This document shows, piece after piece, positions 4,150 through 5,707 of a DNA stretch of 5,707 nucleotides. Within the stretch, counting starts at the first letter, position 1. The number at the start of each line of letters is the position of its first letter. The notes under the pieces are model-generated. The model saw only the letters and a list, made by a program, of their open reading frames with translations, searched no databases and was not told the DNA's origin. Origin of the DNA: JAKEHZ01 sp035280505 (lineage in GTDB: Bacteria > Acidobacteriota > Blastocatellia > RBC074); contig DATEFT010000398.1 in the NCBI GenBank assembly GCA_035280505.1, forward strand, positions 1 to 5,707. Reading direction: 5' to 3'. The translations under genes were made by a program, and so were the position numbers.

Positions 4150-5574
4150 ATGGTTGATAAATTCAGAGAAGAGTGTGGAGTCTTCGGCATCTATGGGCAC
4201 GAAGAGGCGGCGCGTCTCACCTATCTTGGCCTATACGCCTTACAACATCGAGGGCAGGAATCGGCGGGAATCGTTTCATCGGATGGAAGCCAACTCTACG
4301 CTGAGCGTGGGATGGGCCACGTCAGCGACATCTTCAAAGAAGATCATTTCGCGCGGCTCCCCGGCAATCTGGCCATCGGGCATGTGCGTTATTCGACCGC
4401 TGGCAAGGTCAGCATCAACGAAGCACAGCCGTTCTCGGTCAAATGCAGTTTCGGTCAATTGGCGCTGTGCCATAACGGCAACCTTCCCGACGCGACCGAG
4501 GCGCGGCTGCAGTTGGAGAGCGAAGGGGCGATCTTCTCTTCGACCTCCGATACCGAAGTCGTGCTGCATCGGATCGCCCGTTCGCGCACCGGCGAGCTGG
4601 TGGCCGCCATTATCGAGGCCCTGCACCACGACGAGGGAGCGTTCTCGATGCTTTTTGCCACTCCGGAGCGACTGATTGCGGTGCGCGATCCGCGCGGTTT
4701 CCGGCCGCTCTGCATGGGCAAGCTGAACGGGGGGACGGTCTTCGCGTCCGAGACCTGCGCCTTCGACCTGATCGGCGCCAAATATCTGCGCGACGTCGAG
4801 CCGGGCGAGATTGTGGTCGTCGATGAGCGGGGAACGCATTCGATGCATCCGTTTCCGGTGAAACCGATCTCGCACTGCATCTTCGAGCACGTCTACTTCT
4901 CTCGTCCGGATTCGATCGTCTTCGGGCGCAGCGTGAATAAGAGCCGGCATCTACTCGGCCGGTATCTGGCCCGCGAATGCCCGGTCGACGCCGACATCGT
5001 GGTGCCGGTGCCGGATTCGGGGGTGGCGGCGGCGATCGGCTATGCGGCCGAATCGGGCCTCAAATTCCGTTTCGGCATGGTGCGGAACCACTACATCGGC
5101 CGCACTTTCATCGAGCCGCGCTCACAGATCCGCCATTTCGGCGTCAAGATCAAGCTCAATCCGGTGCGTGACCTGATCGAGGGGCGCCGGGTCGTCCTGA
5201 TCGACGATTCGATCGTGCGGGGCACGACTTCGCAAAAGATCGTCAAGATGGTGCGTGAGGCCGGGGCGAGCGAGGTTCATATGCGGATCAGCGGGCCGCC
5301 GACGATCGCGCCCTGCTATTACGGTGTGGACACGCCGACCCACGAAGAGTTGATCGCCGCGCGGCATTCGACCGAGGATATCCGGCGGTTCCTCGACGCC
5401 GATTCGCTGGGATATTTGAGCCTCCGGGGGCTGTTGGAGGCGGTCGGCGATCCCGGCAATACCAGGTTCTGCACCGCGTGTTACACCGGAAAATATCCGA
5501 CTCGGCTCGGCGAGCACGGGCAGACCATGCGGGAACGCGAGGAGGGGGCGGCCATGTCATTCGCCACCGACTGA
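4150..5574 (+). CDS. purF: amidophosphoribosyltransferase
   Basis: PurF makes 5-phosphoribosylamine from PRPP and glutamine, the first committed step of purine synthesis. The product has 474 residues. Residues 1-8 form a short propeptide, normally removed so that C9 (ECGVFGIYG) becomes the N-terminal nucleophile of the Ntn glutaminase domain. HRGQESAG (33-40), RYST (80-83), HNGNL (108-112) and SDTE (133-136) complete the glutaminase site. The phosphoribosyltransferase domain follows, with PVPDSGV (286-292) and the PRPP loop VLIDDSIVRGTT (349-360). Cysteines C243, C389, C441 and C444 sit where the B. subtilis type enzyme binds its 4Fe-4S cluster, so this is the Fe-S, propeptide-bearing class and not the E. 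coli class. No Shine-Dalgarno motif precedes the ATG. A five-codon frame (ATG at 4140, TGA at 4155-4157) overlaps the start. No other pur gene is visible nearby. Confidence 0.97.
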   Translation: MVDKFREECGVFGIYGHEEAARLTYLGLYALQHRGQESAGIVSSDGSQLYAERGMGHVSDIFKEDHFARLPGNLAIGHVRYSTAGKVSINEAQPFSVKCSFGQLALCHNGNLPDATEARLQLESEGAIFSSTSDTEVVLHRIARSRTGELVAAIIEALHHDEGAFSMLFATPERLIAVRDPRGFRPLCMGKLNGGTVFASETCAFDLIGAKYLRDVEPGEIVVVDERGTHSMHPFPVKPISHCIFEHVYFSRPDSIVFGRSVNKSRHLLGRYLARECPVDADIVVPVPDSGVAAAIGYAAESGLKFRFGMVRNHYIGRTFIEPRSQIRHFGVKIKLNPVRDLIEGRRVVLIDDSIVRGTTSQKIVKMVREAGASEVHMRISGPPTIAPCYYGVDTPTHEELIAARHSTEDIRRFLDADSLGYLSLRGLLEAVGDPGNTRFCTACYTGKYPTRLGEHGQTMREREEGAAMSFATD

Positions 5575-5575
5575 C

Positions 5576-5604
5576 CGAAAGGTGCCCGGAACCTTCGAAT
5601 TTTT
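5576..5604 (+). terminator. probable Rho-independent terminator of purF
   Basis: Two bases after the purF stop, CGAAAGGT (5576-5583) can pair with ACCTTCG (5591-5597) with one bulged A, around the loop GCCCGGA. The bases AATTTTT follow (five T, 5600-5604). The distance to the stop codon and the T run fit an intrinsic terminator of moderate strength. From here to the window end I see no gene. Confidence 0.55.
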
Positions 5605-5707
5605 CGTCACCACAAAAAGCTGAGATGACTCTGCCGAAATATGGGCTTTGCTGTCAGAGACGGTGGGGTTTAATTATCGATTCGAGGTCGTGATCTTCAA
5701 AATCCTA

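Noticed and set aside
5605..5707. Start of another gene at the right edge
   Set aside because: There is no frame with a ribosome site or recognisable protein; a TTTAAT box at 5669-5674 lacks a convincing -35 partner.

Overview
The window is a stretch of ordinary bacterial chromosome, roughly 60% G+C, coding densely on both strands. It carries the end of one gene, six complete genes, no RNA gene and no mobile element. The organism looks like a GC-rich Gram-negative bacterium. The order dnaX-ybaB-recR is widespread. The RecR N-terminus, the FabI-type enoyl reductase, the Fe-S type PurF and the DHRS4-like dehydrogenase would fit Acidobacteriota or a related candidate phylum, but this placement is an impression from sequence style and not a database result.

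Left arm, plus strand (1-2230): the 3' part of dnaX (clamp-loader tau/gamma subunit) opens in a Pro-Arg-Glu rich hexapeptide repeat. It is followed by a 123-base gap with a terminator-like hairpin, then ybaB/ebfC, recR and an unrecognised 166-residue gene. The last three are close together (30 and 17 bases apart) and probably share a transcript. DnaX serves replication, YbaB binds DNA, and RecR acts in RecFOR recombinational repair, so this is a replication and repair cluster with one unknown passenger.

Middle (2259-3944): fabI on the minus strand converges on the unknown gene across 28 bases. It is divergent from a DHRS4-like short-chain dehydrogenase on the plus strand. The shared 141-base region between them holds nested inverted repeats and weak promoter-like boxes. 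FabI performs the last reduction of fatty-acid elongation; the substrate of the SDR is unknown.

Right arm (3945-5707): a 205-base region, more AT-rich in its middle, holds inverted and direct repeats and a good -10-like box ahead of purF, the first committed enzyme of purine synthesis. purF is followed by a probable intrinsic terminator. The last ~100 bases (5605-5707) show no gene; a TTTAAT box at 5669-5674 could belong to a promoter for a gene beyond the edge, but its support is weak.

I found no undescribed multi-gene system. The points most worth a second look are the unknown gene behind recR, a Shine-Dalgarno-like site plus GTG inside dnaX, the strong overlapping hairpins near the end of the unknown gene, and the regulatory-looking repeats in the two longer gaps.
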